Assembly (NCBI GenBank): GCA_017591395.1
Contig: WEDG01009071.1
Span: forward strand, 62,001-126,000
DNA: 64,000 nucleotides
Direction: 5' to 3'
DNA from: Schistocephalus solidus
Lineage: Eukaryota > Platyhelminthes > Cestoda > Diphyllobothriidea > Diphyllobothriidae
Shown: one piece after another, positions 37,205-49,835 of the stretch
How positions within the stretch are numbered: the stretch's first letter is position 1
How the letters are laid out: every line of letters starts with the position of its first letter
Program-made: the position numbers and the translations under genes
The notes under the pieces: model-generated
Databases searched by the model: none
The model's input: only the letters and a program-made list of their open reading frames with translations
Told to the model about the DNA's origin: nothing

Positions 37205-38365
37205 CTATTTAATACCATGGCGATTCCACATGGAGGCCTGCAGTCGTCCGACGACTTGGCTGCCCTTTAAGATCCGATTGGCAACCTCGTCATCGATTCG
37301 CATGTTGCGTGACAGTGTGCTTTTTAGATAAGCGAAGGTTTCCTCATTTTTCAGAGAAGTACTTTTGACATTGATTCGGGGAGCAATGAATTCCGCATTG
37401 GGGAGGCAGCTGGTGCATGACAATGGTTTTCGCTGTACGTATTGCTAATCCAAAATGTGGGCAGCCTTCGGCGAAGAGGTCCATGCTCCTTTGCATGTCC
37501 TTCTCCGTCATTGTGTTGAGGAGGTCGTCGTCAACGAAGAGCAAGTCAAGAAATGTAGCACTAGACACGCGCGTTGTGGTCTGCATACGCGGATTGTTGA
37601 GAACATGCCCGTCAGTTCTATAGGCGATGCAGATACTAGGCTGCTCATCACGGTAGGCAACCATGAACATAGCAGAGAACTTGAGACTGAACAGGGTGGG
37701 GCCAATACGCAGCCCTGCTTCTCTCCGTTGGTCACTACAAATGCTTTTGATACCGTCCCGTTGCCAATAACCCGCGCCGTCATTCCGTCATGAAGCTGAC
37801 GCACCATGCACGTGAACCGCTCAGGACAACTGAATTTCTGCATGACTTTCCCCAGTACGTCACGATTCACCGTGTCAAAGGCTTTCGTCAGATCCACGAA
37901 GGTAGTAAATAGGTGATTTCGCATCTCTTGTCAATTCTCTTGTAGATGGCGGCCGGAAAAAATCATGTCGGTAGTTCCGCGGTGTCGTCGGAAGCCACAT
38001 TGGCTTTCCGGGAGCAGGCCCTGATCTAGGTGACCGATCAGACAATTGAGAAAAATACGGGTGAAGATCTCCCCAGCAATGTTAAGCATCCAGAGGACTC
38101 TGTAATTATCACAGATTTGCCGGTTTCTCCTCCGTTTGTAGAGATGGAAAATGGTCGCGTCTATGAAATCCTGTGGAGCTTGACATTGGTGCCACATCTC
38201 CTGGAAGAGTATGGTGAGTTCTGCTATCAACCGGGGTTCACCGTGCTTGTAGACTTTCGGTGGGACTGCGACGGATCCTGGTTCTTTCCTGCTTGAAATC
38301 TGTTGCACATTTCTTATAGTTTCTGGAAGGGAACGCAGCAGATCCAGGTCATTGATCGTGTCCAC
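37205..38365 (-). pseudogene. Reverse transcriptase domain of copy C
   Basis: It is read in at least three frames. The 5' part (37,931-38,365) contains PETIRNVQQISS, PGSVAVPPKVYKHG and SQCGFRRHRGTTD. The middle (37,508-37,924) has FVDLTKAFDTVNRD, QLHDGMTARV and the catalytic region as LLFVDDDLLNT. The end has the NVKSTSLKNEETFAYL thumb-like block. The catalytic Ala of FADD is Val. Not functional because of frameshifts. Confidence 0.9.
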
Positions 38366-39111
38366 TTGAAAGAGCCAGGCAATGGCAGCATTAGAGATGA
38401 CTGATGAGCAATTAACGATACTTCTTAAGTGCTCATCATAGCGCTTTTGAATTTGCGATTTGTCTGTCAGCAGTGTTCCTCAGTAATGGCTGAGCAGTGC
38501 TGCGGAACCTTGATGCAGGGGCCGTAGATGGGCTAAATGGCTTTATGAAAAGTTTTTTTTATTTCATTGCGGTCAGCATACCCCTGGATTTCCTCAGCCT
38601 TTTGGAGCATCCAGGCGTTCTGCATATCCCGCAGCCGTTGTTGTGGAAGAAGGCAGCATCTCAAGAATGTTGCTTTGGTGGTGTCAGTCAGAAGGACATG
38701 TATAGTTTGCGTAGTCCTTTCTTCTCCGCGAGTATGTTGCTGAAGTCGGCGTTTATCTCGTCAAACCAGTCCTGTTGTTGACGGCGTGCACGTCCGAGGA
38801 CTTCGAAGGCGATGGACTTGATGACATTTCGCATTTGACACCATCGTGTTTTCCACGGTTTCGTTATTATCTGGAGCAGGTTCTCCAGTTCGTCGGTTAT
38901 TTGGCTGCTGAAATCAAAACAGTCAGCAGATAAGGTAAACAAAAGAGTATACAACTTACAAGCGGTCGCTCACCTTTGGGTCTTCGTCGGGTTTGTAAAC
39001 GGAGCCTTATTTGGAGGTGATTAGTCCAACCATCGGCATCGCGGATTGCCTTGGTTACCATAACGTCCTGTAGATCTCGCCTCCTGACGAGAAAATTGTC
39101 CAACAGCAATC

Positions 39112-40977
39112 GCTTATTAAATGTGTAACAAAGTGTACTACACTTCATTAAATTGCACATGCAGCTTGTGAAATATGTATTACGTTATTATAGCTATTTT
39201 TTCACTCCCAAATTTTACAAAAGTGATATGAGCTCCACTCTTGAAGACGCCAATTCAGCAGCATAGTTGGGGCTGAATCATACATTGAGGAAGTTCATAG
39301 TTAGGTTTATCGAAAGACAATAGCTTTGCTTGTTTACATACAGTTTATAATGATTTGAATATTGACATTAAATCCTATCGACACCTTATGTATTTCATGT
39401 ATGTGAGACGCCAGTCTGGCAGGCCAATATATCATAAAAACACAGAAATAAATATGATTTATTATGGATTGACATAAGATAGTTCGGTGTGTACGTTAAA
39501 CTGCTGTTACGTTTATTTAGGTGATTGCAGTAATATTATGGTTTCCTTCTGATTAATTCAGAGTGATCGATTTCACAATCTATTCTGTAATAATTGGTAG
39601 AATGTCTGAGAGGACATCACATTTCTGAGTGCAACCTGACACCAAGAACTAAAGCTTGCATCGATGCACTTTGCTAAGTGAAGTTCACTTTATCTTGTCG
39701 GTACGTATTAAACATCATTGTAGTCTTTGTTTTAAATTACAAACGGTTTTACAGTCAAACCCCGAGTTATTACGTTTTTTTTCGGCAAGTCAAATAAGTT
39801 AGATATTTTATTTTATTTCTCAAAATATTCTCCGTTCCACTTTGCATCGAAATTGATGGCGTCTTCTGCAAAAAGGCTGTTGCCCAGAAAGTTAAACTCA
39901 AACAAATTTTAGAAACACAAATCATTTGGCAAGACAATTAGTGAACGGGGATCCGTTCAGAGTTATTAACCAAAAGATCCGATGTTTTTTACATTTTAAG
40001 CCTCTTAAGTTATTTAAATCTGCTTAGGCATACGCGCTTTCAACTGATTCTGGAAGAAAGGTATATGTGGATTAAAAACTACCAAGCATTCTGTATTTTA
40101 TTAGCCGCATCGGTATTGCATTAATATGTTCTGTAGGCGCAAGTCGTAGTTTCAAGGTTTTTAGGTTGAATTGTTAACGAGGATGTAAATTAATATCATT
40201 TTCTGCGAGGTGAATGTAAAGCACCGGCTGTCTTATCCCAAACTTGCATTTATTTGCTTTTGCTTTTATTCTTCAGAGAATAAGAACCCTAATTAATTTG
40301 TCTCAGGTATATTATAATCTTATTTTCAGAACAATTCGCATATAATTTAAGGTTATTAAGGCTAAAAAATATTATAAGTGGAGTGTCCATCGCAGATACG
40401 CCTATCAGTGGAATATTAGCTCTTCATGTGCCAAAATCTCTTCGTAAAGAATAAACTGCACATCAAGAAATCATTCAGCCCCTGCTTGTAAAAACAGACT
40501 TAAACTATAAACCCACCTAACTTAAACCACGTTTACTCTCATTTTAATGCGATCACTTATAATTAAAGTCAAATGTTAACTAATTTTGGAGGCAACTTAC
40601 AATGAAAAATTAATCGAATTCACATCTAAAATCTTTTGACATTTTTCTTCATTCAATATTTAGTATAAGCACTAATGGTGTATTTTAAAGGCAGTATTAC
40701 GTAATGCTACATTGTTAGCATCGGTTTCCATAAATGCCCTATAGCTTTCCATGTACCAGCGATACTTCAGGATACCAGTCAAAGTATCCCGTCTAAAACC
40801 GCATGCACAAATACACAGTCTTGAAACCCTACATAAAATTTGATGGATATCATTCAAAAGGACAATCAGCAGCACAAGGTTTAATCATGCTTTTATAATC
40901 TCGAAAGATTATGTCAAAAGGAAAATTTCATACTGTCAGTATGCGAACTTGATGCTCCTTGAACGAATTTCATTTGT
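39112..40977 (+). repeat. Repeat R, copy R1
   Basis: Matches R0 from about 23,985 to 25,912, then breaks at 40,977 and continues inside the sequence joining LINE b to K1. Relative to R0-b-K1 this copy has lost about 1.45 kb (equivalent of 25,913-27,383). Confidence 0.85.
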
Positions 40978-42480
40978 AAAGAATTTTATTTTTTGCTAAC
41001 TGACATCGCAAGCATAAATCTTAGTTTTGTTTTATGACCGTTTTAGACATCATAATTGTTCTTGCAAAAACGTAACCATTCTTCTAAATTTCGAATGCTC
41101 TGTTTCATGCTTATAGGTTTCAGTAGATGACAAAAGTTGCTAAACTGCCCATCTCATGAAAATATGCCATGAGTATCTAGATAAATTTGGAATCACTGGC
41201 TCGTAATCGGTATAACAATGTCATGTTTATTCTGATTATTTATTATGTGATAGGTTATATTTCAACCTCAATTGAACCCTACGCAAAATAATCTTTAATT
41301 TTGGAGTCTTAAACAGGAAGTATTCAACGAAGTACAGACAAGTGTTTAATTTCTCTAATTACATGCTAAACGCTTGAACTTTTTTAAATTTCGTTATTTT
41401 GAATCCCCTTAGTTTAAAAATAAGCAATGTTACATTTCCGGTCACTAACAGTTTATGTGCATTACCTTTAACTATCATTTAAAGCTGCATTTAATACAAT
41501 TGAAATCAAGTGGTTGTACTACGGGTTTCAATAATTCGGCTTTAAATCCATGCTGTAGGAAAACCTATTAGGCGCACACATTTGTAGATTACAGAACAGC
41601 AGCCTTTTGGTGTTATCTTGATAATAAAACCTATATATTTATCCTTAAGAGTTATTTTACAGAATATTTTTTAATGCTCAAGGGCTTAGCCAGTCGATAT
41701 AGTAGTTAGGGTTTATGCATTGTTAACAGCAAATCCTTAGCTTCTGCTATAAACGCATAAAGGGTTTCCTGGTAAATTTTCGCTTTTGTAAAGTAACATT
41801 TGCCTTAAGATTAAAAGAAACTCACGAGTCTCAATTTTCAACTTTTACTCCTAGACAATAACAATTTTTTTCCCATTATGCCCGATGAAACAGCACGTGG
41901 AACCGTCATTTCTACCTAACCCCATGACGAATAAAGGGGTGAGTAAGTTTCCAATCGGCATGACACTGCAGTTGCAATGTATTTAAAATCTCCTGTATTT
42001 TACTGATTTTCAAGCACATAAATCGTTTTAATTTAGAAATCGCATTTTTATGGAGCAAATTTAGGTGAAATTAAAGACAAATGAAAAATATATCTTGATT
42101 CCTACATTCATTGCTTCGTATAAAGCAGTGGAGGTCAACCAATTACATTTCATTAATTGTGATGTGCAAACAAAAGTGCAACTCCTTTGACCGTTTTTCT
42201 ACGCTTCTGTAGCTTCTTAGCCATAACGGACTCGGACTCTGTATGTGCAAGGTGTTGACATATTATCCATGAAAATGTGCATGTACTTAAAAGGAAGAGA
42301 AGATAATTTAGAATTTCCGAAATTGAAAGGTACTTATGGGTGTAAAATGGGGAAGTTTGTTATTGTTAACATGAATATAATTAACGTTACCCAATGGAAC
42401 GTTTTGTGCAGTCCTTAAGCTTATATTTGGTCACGTAAAAGTATATATATGGTTAAGAAATTCCATATAAATAAATAAAT
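40978..42480. repeat. Repeat K, copy K3, with a short LINE remnant at its left edge
   Basis: The first bases ('tttttgctaactgacat') still belong to the CR1-like LINE, as in copy d at 32,408. The remainder follows K1 and K2 landmark by landmark to 'ccatataaataaataaattg', where a LINE 3' end begins. Confidence 0.8.
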
Positions 42481-42524
42481 TGTATATTTACAAAGAAGAT
42501 CATTGCTTCACTATGTGAGAAGCC
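42481..42524 (-). mobile_element. CR1-like LINE 3' end, left part of the interrupted copy f
   Basis: It has the 3' tail, then 'gatcattgcttcactatgtgag', which is continuous in copies c, d and g but here stops where the RT-zinc-finger element D begins. The other half lies at 52,603-52,659. Confidence 0.75.
42513..42524 (+). repeat. 12-bp target-site duplication, left (element D)
   Basis: 'atgtgagaagcc' here and 'atgtgagcagcc' at 52,591-52,602 flank element D, 11 of 12 bases alike. Uninterrupted sister sites occur at about 28,880, 31,420 and 53,502. Confidence 0.8.
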
Positions 42525-42839
42525 GGGATGTAGGGGTACTTGTTAGGGGCAGCACCACACAGCTTGCATTTGGTCGCTGCATTTGTCTCGTACAGGTGGT
42601 TAATGCTCCTGTGGCCACCTCTAAGTGGTACTCACTCTCCTCGAAGTTGGGTTCTTCCCAGCGGCCACACCCCGGGCAACCGTCACGACCGGCGGGCTAA
42701 ACCAGGTGAGGGTTTCCGCTGTTGTGTGTGCCTCCACACTTGGTATGTCTGACTCCCGAAATTCCCACCTCCCTCCTCTCAAAAAGTCCTACGGTGGGGG
42801 CGACAGCAACCCCGTAGGCGGCTCAGACTAACTCGGGTC

Positions 42840-43215
42840 ATTCTCTATTGTGCCGAAAGAGGACTAGTTAATTGTCCGTTGTGACTTCAATGCCCGCGTC
42901 GGGATGAACCACGCTGCCTGTCAGGGAGTGATGGGTCCCCACGGTCTTGGTAGCTGTAACGATAACGGCCTCTTTCTTCTGCGCACGCGTGCGGAACACC
43001 GTCTCCTGCTGACCAACACCTTCTTTTGCCTTCCGACGCGAGAGAAGGCCACGTGGATGCACCCTCGGTCGCGGCGATGGCATCTGCTGGACTATTTTCG
43101 CATCCGGAGGCAAGATCGACAGGACGTGCTGGTAACCAAGGCGATCCGCGATGCCGATGGTTGGACAGATGACCGCCTCGTCATCTCCCAGATGAGGCTC
43201 CGACAGCAACCCTGA
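42840..43215 (+). pseudogene. Endonuclease (EEP) domain end of copy D
   Basis: CDFNARVG matches the GDFN block of exonuclease-endonuclease-phosphatase domains (Cys for Gly). Following it are [31 protein letters not shown] and [17 protein letters not shown], the last corresponding to the catalytic S/T-D-H block with Asp-Asp in place of Asp-His. The N-terminal half is not open in one frame. Confidence 0.8.
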
Positions 43216-43249
43216 CGAAGGCTCCAAGGTAAGAGGCCACCATGTAAGT

Positions 43250-45480
43250 AAAATACTCTTTTATTAAATTTGCCTGCTCACTGTTTTGATTTCAGCAACC
43301 AAATAACCAAGAAACTGGAATACCTACATTCTCCAGATAATAACGCTACCATGGAGACACGATGGTGTCAACTGCGAAATGTCATCCAGTCCACTGCCCT
43401 CCATGTACTACGACGCGCACACCGTCGACACCAGGACTTGTTTGACGACAATGACGCCGACATCAGCCACTTACTCGCGGAGAAGAATAGACTACACAAA
43501 GCCTACATGGACCTTCGGACTGACGCCACCAAATCAGCCTTTTTTTAGATGCCGGTGCCTTGTATAACAACGGCTTCAGTAGATACAGGATGCCTGGATG
43601 ATTTGAAAGGCTGATGAAATGCTGGGATTTGTGGACCACAATGAAATGAAAAACTTTTTCAAAGCTATCAAGGCCATCTACGGCCCGTGTATCAAGGGGT
43701 CCGCACTCCTGCTCAGCTCTGACGGCACAACACTGCTGACAGAGAAATGGCAAATTCGGAAGCGCTGGGCCGAGAACTTTAAAAATGCCCTAAATTGCTC
43801 ATCAGCCATCTCCGATGCTGCCATTGACCGACTCCCTCAAGTGGACATGAATAATGACCTGGATCTGCCGCCTTCCCTACCAGAAACAATCCGGGCCGTG
43901 CAGCAGATTTGAAGCTGTAAAGCACCGAGATCCGACGCAATCCCACCGGAAGTATACAAGCACGGTGGGCCCCGGCTGATGGCAGAACTGACAAAACTCT
44001 TACAGGAGATGTTGCGAAAATGACAAGTTCCTCAGGATTTCAAAGACGTGACCATCGTCGATCTCTAAAAACGGAAGAGGAACCGGCAACGCTGTAATAT
44101 TCACAGAGAAATCTCGTTGCTCAACATCGCCATGATGATCTTTGCCTATATCTTTCTCAAACGTCTTAACCGTCACCTAGAGCAGGGTCTGCTACCGGAG
44201 AACCAATGTGGCTTCTGTCGACACCGCAGAACAACCGATGTGATCTTTGCCGCCCGCCAGCTACAAGAGAAGTGTCAGGAGATGCGAACTCACCTATACA
44301 CTACCTTCGTGGATCTAACGAAAGCCTTTGACACGGTGAATCGTTAAGGACTGTGAAAAGTCAAGTAGAAATTTGGTTGTCCTGAGCAGTTCACGGACAT
44401 GGTGCGTCAGCTTCATGAGGGAATGACGGCACGCGTCACTGACAATGGGACGGTATCTGAAGCATTCGCAGTGACCAACGGAGTAAAGCAGGGCTGCGTT
44501 CAGCCCCCCACCCTCTTACCTCTCATGTACTCGTCTATGCTGATGGACGCTTATCGTGATGAGCAGCCTGGTATACACATCGCCTTCAGAACTGACGGGC
44601 ACCTTCTCAACAGTCAGCGTATGCAGGCTCAAACGCGCGTGTCTATGACAACAGTCCATGACTTGCTCTTCACGGATGACTGCGCCCTTAACACCGTGAC
44701 GGAGGAGGACATGCAAAGGAGCATGGACCTCTTCGCCAAAGGCTGCGCCGATTTCGGATTACCAATCAGTACAGCCAAAAGAGTTGTCATGTTTAAGCCG
44801 CCATCCAGCGCGGAATACAATGCTCCTCGAATCAATGTCAACGTTGCTCAACTCAAAAACGTGGACACCATGGCTTATCTATGAAGCACGATATCACGCA
44901 ACACAAGAATCGATGACGAGGTTGCCCAACGGATCTCCAAAGCAAGTCAGGCCTTTCGCCGGCTGCAGGCCTCCGTGTAGAATCGCCACCGTATTTACCT
45001 GAACACTTAACTGAAGATGTTCAAGGCCGTCGTCTTGACGACACTCCTTACGGAGCGGAAACCTGGACCATCTACTCGAACCAAGCCAGGAAGCTGAATC
45101 ACTTTCATCTCAGCTGCCTCCGCAGAATACTTAAGCTCAGATGGCAAGACAGGATCCCGGACACGGAAGGCCTGGAGCGGACTGGAATCCTCAGCATCCA
45201 TGCCATGCTTAGGCAAGTGCAACTGGGATGGAGTGGCCACCTGGTTAGAATGGACGACGAGCGACTACTCAAACGACTTTTCTACAATGAAACTTTAAAG
45301 AAATCGCTGAAGCAACTGCAAATAAACTCGGCGACCTGGGAGGACCTGGCCCAGGATAGACCGGCATAGAGAAGATCAGTGAAGACTGGTTCAGCAATCT
45401 ATGAGGGCAACTGGATCGCCGCCGTCAAGGCCTAAAGAGCGGCACGAAAGTCTCCAGCGCCCCGGACCAACACCGCCAAT
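43250..45480 (+). pseudogene. Spacer, reverse transcriptase and RT extension of copy D
   Basis: Open pieces: 43,270-43,548 (CFDFSNQITKKLEYL, then CQLRNVIQSTALHVL), 43,619-43,912 (NEMKNFFKAIKAIYGP, then RWAENFKNALNCSS), 44,117-44,347 (QCGFCRHRRTTDVIF, VDLTKAFDTVNR) and 44,399-44,884 (VRQLHEGMTARV, GVKQGC, LLFTDDCALN). After 45,000 a frame with HFHLSCLRRILKLRWQDRIP and QVQLGWSGHLVRMDDERL follows. FADD is changed to FTDD. At least six frame breaks. Confidence 0.9.
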
Positions 45481-45509
45481 GCCCAGGCACTGCCAACATG
45501 CCCGCGCTG

Positions 45510-45572
45510 TCAACGCATCTTCCGCGCAATAATCGGCCTGGTTGGACATATTCGGACACAATGCCCTAACAA
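45510..45572 (+). other. C2HC zinc finger between RT extension and linker (copy D)
   Basis: C-P-R-C, then 12 residues with F and GLVG, then H-x4-C. The same finger appears in copy C near 36,600-36,660, where the last Cys is Tyr. It resembles the C-terminal Cys/His knuckle of many LINE ORF2 proteins, but its body (F...IGLVGH) is like the downstream C2H2 fingers, which suggests the array grew from it. Confidence 0.7.
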
Positions 45573-45605
45573 TCGCACACACCTAATTCTGACTCCCCCA
45601 CCCTC

Positions 45606-45609
45606 AATC
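45606..45609 (+). repeat. Short target-site duplication, left (nested CR1-like LINE)
   Basis: 'aatc' here and at 51,057-51,060 brackets the nested element. The split linker codes for PTLTPGINS-like text when the two sides are compared with copies C and E. Confidence 0.55.
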
Positions 45610-45947
45610 AGTTCGTTTTTAAAATCTAAGTGAAAAGTCTATTTTTTCAGAATTTCCGTATCTAAAGCTTTAATAACTAGTTATTTTTTGATAAAATATT
45701 TGCCATTTTTACACTTTATCAACTGTGTATAACTGGGGTGCTCGTCCACTTCTACAGGCGTGAACATTTAGAGTCAACGCTTTCAACCGATACAGCCTCG
45801 TTATAAGTCAGGTGGATCTGTTATACTAAGAAGTTTTTCTAGCACGTATAAAGGTCCATGGTAAAAATTTTGGAAAAAACATTTGTCGCAGAATATTATT
45901 CCTCTGCTTTTTCCTAAGTTTGACCAAATTAAAGCCTCCTAGCAAAA

Positions 45948-46842
45948 ATGAGAACGAAAATCTCGGCTCGTCGCAAGCTCTCAGCCATTCCACCGAAGCG
46001 TTGCTTGGTTGCATCAAGTAGTCACAGCAGTGATATGCATATGCAACCAATCGTTAAAGCTAAGCAGCTTGATCTCTGTGCTTTACAAAATTTTTATGAT
46101 TTTATGTTAAAGTTTGGATCAGTTCTCTCTATATTGGGGAACGTATTCGACGGCGTCATCTCTGCTCTTCCCTCTCAGAAATGTCAGTGTCTGGATTCTC
46201 TCGTCCATTTGGCTGCCAGTGAAACATCAGACCGACAGAAACGAAATTATAATTTTCTTTTAAAAAATGTTTCAAAGGACAGACGACCCATTGACGTTGC
46301 CGTAAACTTCCTGTACTCGTGCGGTTTCAACTACAAAATAGCGGAAGCCAAACGCCTCTCCTCATGTAGCAAAAATCCACATATATTAGTCACCCTTTTT
46401 CACCAATCGAGGTGGACTCAATTTTTGCACAACGAGGTCGCATTTCTCGTTATCTAGAAGATGCAAAATATTTCATTTGTCGGGATCTTACACCAATTGA
46501 GCGAAGGAATGTGTCTTTCCTCTTGCATTGGTCTTCGGCCTCTCAATCCATTATCCATAAGTCTGGTCATGGCTATGCAAACCGAAACGAGACGATACAG
46601 CAATCCTTATAGTGCACGGTTCAAAAATCTCCTTAACTTCAACTCTCGCGCTTCTTTCAACGAATCAATTAACACCTTCTTCCTCGCGAATAGGAATTTC
46701 AAAAGCAGTAGCTAGCAGCCATGTCGTTAGCCCACATTTAATGTCAGTAACTCCATCTAAAGTGCCAAGACCGACTGCTTCTCCGTTTCAAAGTAGTTTT
46801 CCTTGTATTCCTAATGTTGACGTAATCAACAAAACTTGGTAA
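45948..46842 (+). pseudogene. ORF1 of CR1-like LINE copy e
   Basis: It is read in three successive frames: 45,948-46,457 (169 codons, basic start, then a helical region with LCALQNFYDFMLKFGSVL), 46,412-46,612 with ISRYLEDAKYFICRDLTPIERRN, and 46,612-46,842 rich in Ser and Pro. The RDLTPIER block resembles the end of nucleic-acid-binding ORF1 proteins of CR1/Jockey LINEs, which coat the element RNA. Two frameshifts disable it. Confidence 0.65.
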
Positions 46843-47399
46843 AGTCCACCTCGATCCCATTACACGCTATCCACTCCGGTCTCAGCTGTCCAATCTACTA
46901 AACTTATAAAAAACCTGGACAAGTCAAACTATGCTCCAAAATTAAGTTCCAAACAGAAAAACGTTATTAAAGTTGGGAAACCTCTTTACCCTCCAGCATC
47001 TACCATAAATACCCAAAATTTCCGTAGCAATTATCCCAACATAAACAACATTTCAGGCTGCCCCATTATTTAACACTACTCCTTACGGTACCAGTTTTCC
47101 AAAAAAATTTGTTCCATTTTTACATCTTATTCTCCCCCCATATTATTCCAGTATGCCTCAAAATCCTATTTTAAGGCATCCTATTTTCGCTAACGCAGAA
47201 AATAGCCTTCCTCTCAATGGATACCACCCAAACATAATTCTCTAAATAATCCTAATTTAGTTAGCAGTAACAGCTTAGCTAATTGTAGCCAGCAGCCATT
47301 TATTTTCCGTCTGCACCTTCCTATCTACAGTTTACTTACCCACCACCAAGTCTTCCTCTTTTATAAGTAAAGATAACCCTAGTTTGGATACTCGAACTA

Positions 47400-48060
47400 C
47401 GCTAGATGTCATATTATTAATGCTAGATCTGTTTTTAAATAACTGAGACCCATTGCTTTCAAGTTAATGCCCGATATTTTATGTGTAACTGAATCTTGAA
47501 CCCATCCCTTAATTTCCGACTTTGTGCTTGTCATAGACCAGTACGATCTCTACCGTCAAGACCGCATTAGTAAGCTTGGTAATGGTTGTCTTCTCTATAT
47601 TAAATCTTCATTTAAGCACTTCCCTTTTTTTCTAGATGTTACGTCATTCTGGTAATTACTGCTTCGCATCCATTATCCTGACACCCAGCAAAAGGCGATT
47701 CACGGATGTATTTACAACCCACCTTATTCATCATCCGATGATGATGCAAAACTTAAAAAAAATTTAAATTGATTTCGAAGATCAATTTTAACATTAAAAT
47801 AATAGCTGGGGACTATAATTTTCCTGAAATTGACTGGATTTCAAAGTCTTGTCCACCCACATTTAAGCTTTTCCTCGATACCAAATTATTTTTCAATTGT
47901 TCACAGCTTGTCAGTTCTTCAATGAGAGACAAGCATATTTAAGACCTGATTTTCATAAACGACATTGCTCAGCTCTTCGTTTATTTTAAGCAGGGCCTCT
48001 TCCAAAGTGACCATACACTAATTCACTGTTGCCTTCCGATTGTTTCATCGAAAAAGGTTA
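47400..48060 (+). pseudogene. Endonuclease region of CR1-like LINE copy e
   Basis: Broken by stops and indels but in order: INARSVFK (start of the endonuclease), PDILCVTES (catalytic Glu), YDLYRQDR, GCLLYIKSSF, and at 47,800-47,835 text corresponding to the GDYNFPEIDW block. DYNF is visible in the nucleotide sequence as 'ggggactataattttcctgaaattgactgg'-like text. Confidence 0.7.
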
Positions 48061-48149
48061 GTGCTGTTCGTACCTATCATGCTTTTCACCTCGCAGATAT
48101 AAGCTTAATTAGTAATTTTTTTGACTCATTTGACAGACAGAATATCTCC

Positions 48150-49835
48150 TCCATGAACGACGCAGCAAGTCTTTGTGACTTCGTGTCAGTCGTTTCAAAT
48201 AAAATCCTGGAGCTTGTGACAACCAAAATAGTCAAGCCCTACGTCTCGGAATCATCCGTTCCTCACTATCTTTTGCCACGACTAAAGAAATTGAAAAAGC
48301 AGTTGGAAGATCAATATACTAGTTCATTATCTGTACATCTAAGGATCGCAGACATTTGTGAATAAGCCTCTAAGATTCGTCTTGCACGTGACAGACGGAG
48401 GGAATCTTGCGCACTCAGTGAGCCAAACTCTGCAAAATCTGTTGATCAACTGTTCCGCCGTTGATCCATTTCTAAACGAGGTTATGAAATTCCTCCATTA
48501 CTAAATAAAAACAAGAACTCCGTTCTGGAAGACTCTGACAAGGCAGAACTGTTTAATGCGTTCTTTGCAAATCATCTTACGATGGAATCTGAACAGGTTC
48601 CGACTTTTCAGGCATCCTCCTTGAATGTTATCAGCACTATTGATTTTTCCTAAGAAATAATTCGTAATTAAATAATTCATCTGAAAAACTCGCACTCTTC
48701 GGGAACTGACGGTATTCCAAACTCAGTTTTTAAGTTTGTCGAGCTTTCCCCGATTGCTAAACCATGTATTCTCAGTTAATCTTTATAACAGATTCTTTCC
48801 TGAGTCATGGAAGACATCTTTTATTCTTCCTGTCTTCAAGTCGGGATCTCGTTCGGACGTAAATAATTATCGAGGCGTACAAAAAACCGCGGCTCACGCA
48901 AAACTTCTTGAAATAAGTATTTTTAATCAAATTCTTGACTTTTGCCTAAATAACAAGCTTTTAAGCGAATCGCAATATGGTTTTCTACCTGAAAGATCAT
49001 GCGAAGTGTGTCACTTAGATTTTCTTAACCTCGTCACTTCCCTTCGAAACGAGCAACAGTCAGTGGTTGTGATCTACTTTGACCTGAGCAATGCCTTTGA
49101 CAAGGTACCGCACAAACGTTTTCTAGTGAAACTGGAAGCCCTCGGCATCCGGCCTCCTCTCCTTGACTTCAATGATTCCTACTTGTCTAACCGCAGCCAG
49201 AAGGTCTTAGTAGGAAATAGCTATTCGACGCCTCAGCCGATCACGAGTGGCGTCTTTAAAGGTACCGTTCTAGGTCCCCTTCTCTTCATTCTGTACATTA
49301 ACGAAATTTCAAATTTGCTCACAAATTCACAAAATTTCGTTTACGCTGACGATCTTAAGTGCATTTATTTATTTTCTAAAGACACTGCTAATGGTTGCGT
49401 TGACAAAATCAAGACTGATCTATTTATGCTCTCACGTTGGAGCTGTATCTGGCAGATGGAATTTTCTCCATCCAAGAGCAGTTTCATGTGTTTTGGGCCA
49501 GCCATGCTTCCTGGAGCCCTGGTATTTCAGAAAAGTACACTTTTAAAACGATGAACCATAAAAGACTTAGGCCAGCATTATCACCTCATGCAGATCGAAT
49601 TTCTGCAAAGGCTGCACAGATATGTGGTTTTATATCACATAATTTCTTCCTTCCGGAAATAAAGTTAAACCTATACCGCATGTTAATTCTTCCTGTCCTA
49701 GAATACTGCTGTCCCCTCTTTGGGCTGATGAACGCCTCTGACATCAATAAAATTGAAAAACTTCAGAGGGTTTTTACTCGAAGACTATTTTCCCCTTTTG
49801 GATCCAGTATATCTTATACCGATAGATGCAGTTAG
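48150..49835 (+). pseudogene. Reverse transcriptase of CR1-like LINE copy e
   Basis: The longest protein-like frame in the window is 48,736-49,554 (272 codons). It holds LPVFKSGSRSDVNNYRG, LSESQYGFLPERSCEV, VIYFDLSNAFDKVPHKR (catalytic Asp in FDLSNAFD), a GVFKGTVLGPLLF block, and FVYADDLKC with an intact YADD. It ends with a frameshift near 49,550 and continues in the next frame with LSPHADRISAKAAQICGF and LPVLEYCCPLFGLMN. A tandem duplication of about 85 bp near 49,755-49,910 repeats 'aaacttcagagggt' and 'ggatccagtatctcttata'. Upstream the frame 48,153-48,365 covers the region before the RT. Confidence 0.9.

Larger units (their letters stand above)
34981..39110 (-). mobile_element. RT-zinc-finger LINE, copy C (5'-truncated)
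   Basis: Minus-strand order: endonuclease end (about 38,960-39,110, NFLVRRRDLQDVMVTKAIRD), post-endonuclease spacer (38,500-38,960), reverse transcriptase (37,200-38,365), C-terminal RT extension (36,738-37,200), one C2HC finger and Ser/Thr/Pro linker (36,400-36,740), three to four C2H2 fingers (35,851-36,400) and 3' UTR to about 34,981. RT blocks seen: GFRRHRGTTDMIF, VDLTKAFDTVNRD, VRQLHDGMTARV and LLFVDD in place of LLFADD. Several frame changes and stops. It is 5'-truncated inside the endonuclease at the same base as copy E, so the two share one insertion. Confidence 0.9.
30571..40977 (+). repeat. 10.4-kb segmental duplication, left copy
   Basis: Contains part of K2, LINE copy d, block S1, the minus-strand RT-zinc-finger copy C and R1. 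The right copy (52,661-63,239) has the same parts in the same order. In a 260-base stretch compared by eye (38,040-38,300 against 60,165-60,425) I counted about 14 differences. Confidence 0.85.

Noticed and set aside
36881..37270. 129-codon plus-strand frame
   Set aside because: Antisense to the RT extension of copy C; the same shadow appears at 59,135-59,500 over copy E.
43230..43296. GT...AG intron-like stretch ('gtaagt' to 'tttcag') in element D
   Set aside because: The same stretch is kept in copies C and E and, allowing for damage, reads through as protein (LPAHCFDFSNQ-type text), so it is coding sequence that happens to look like an intron.
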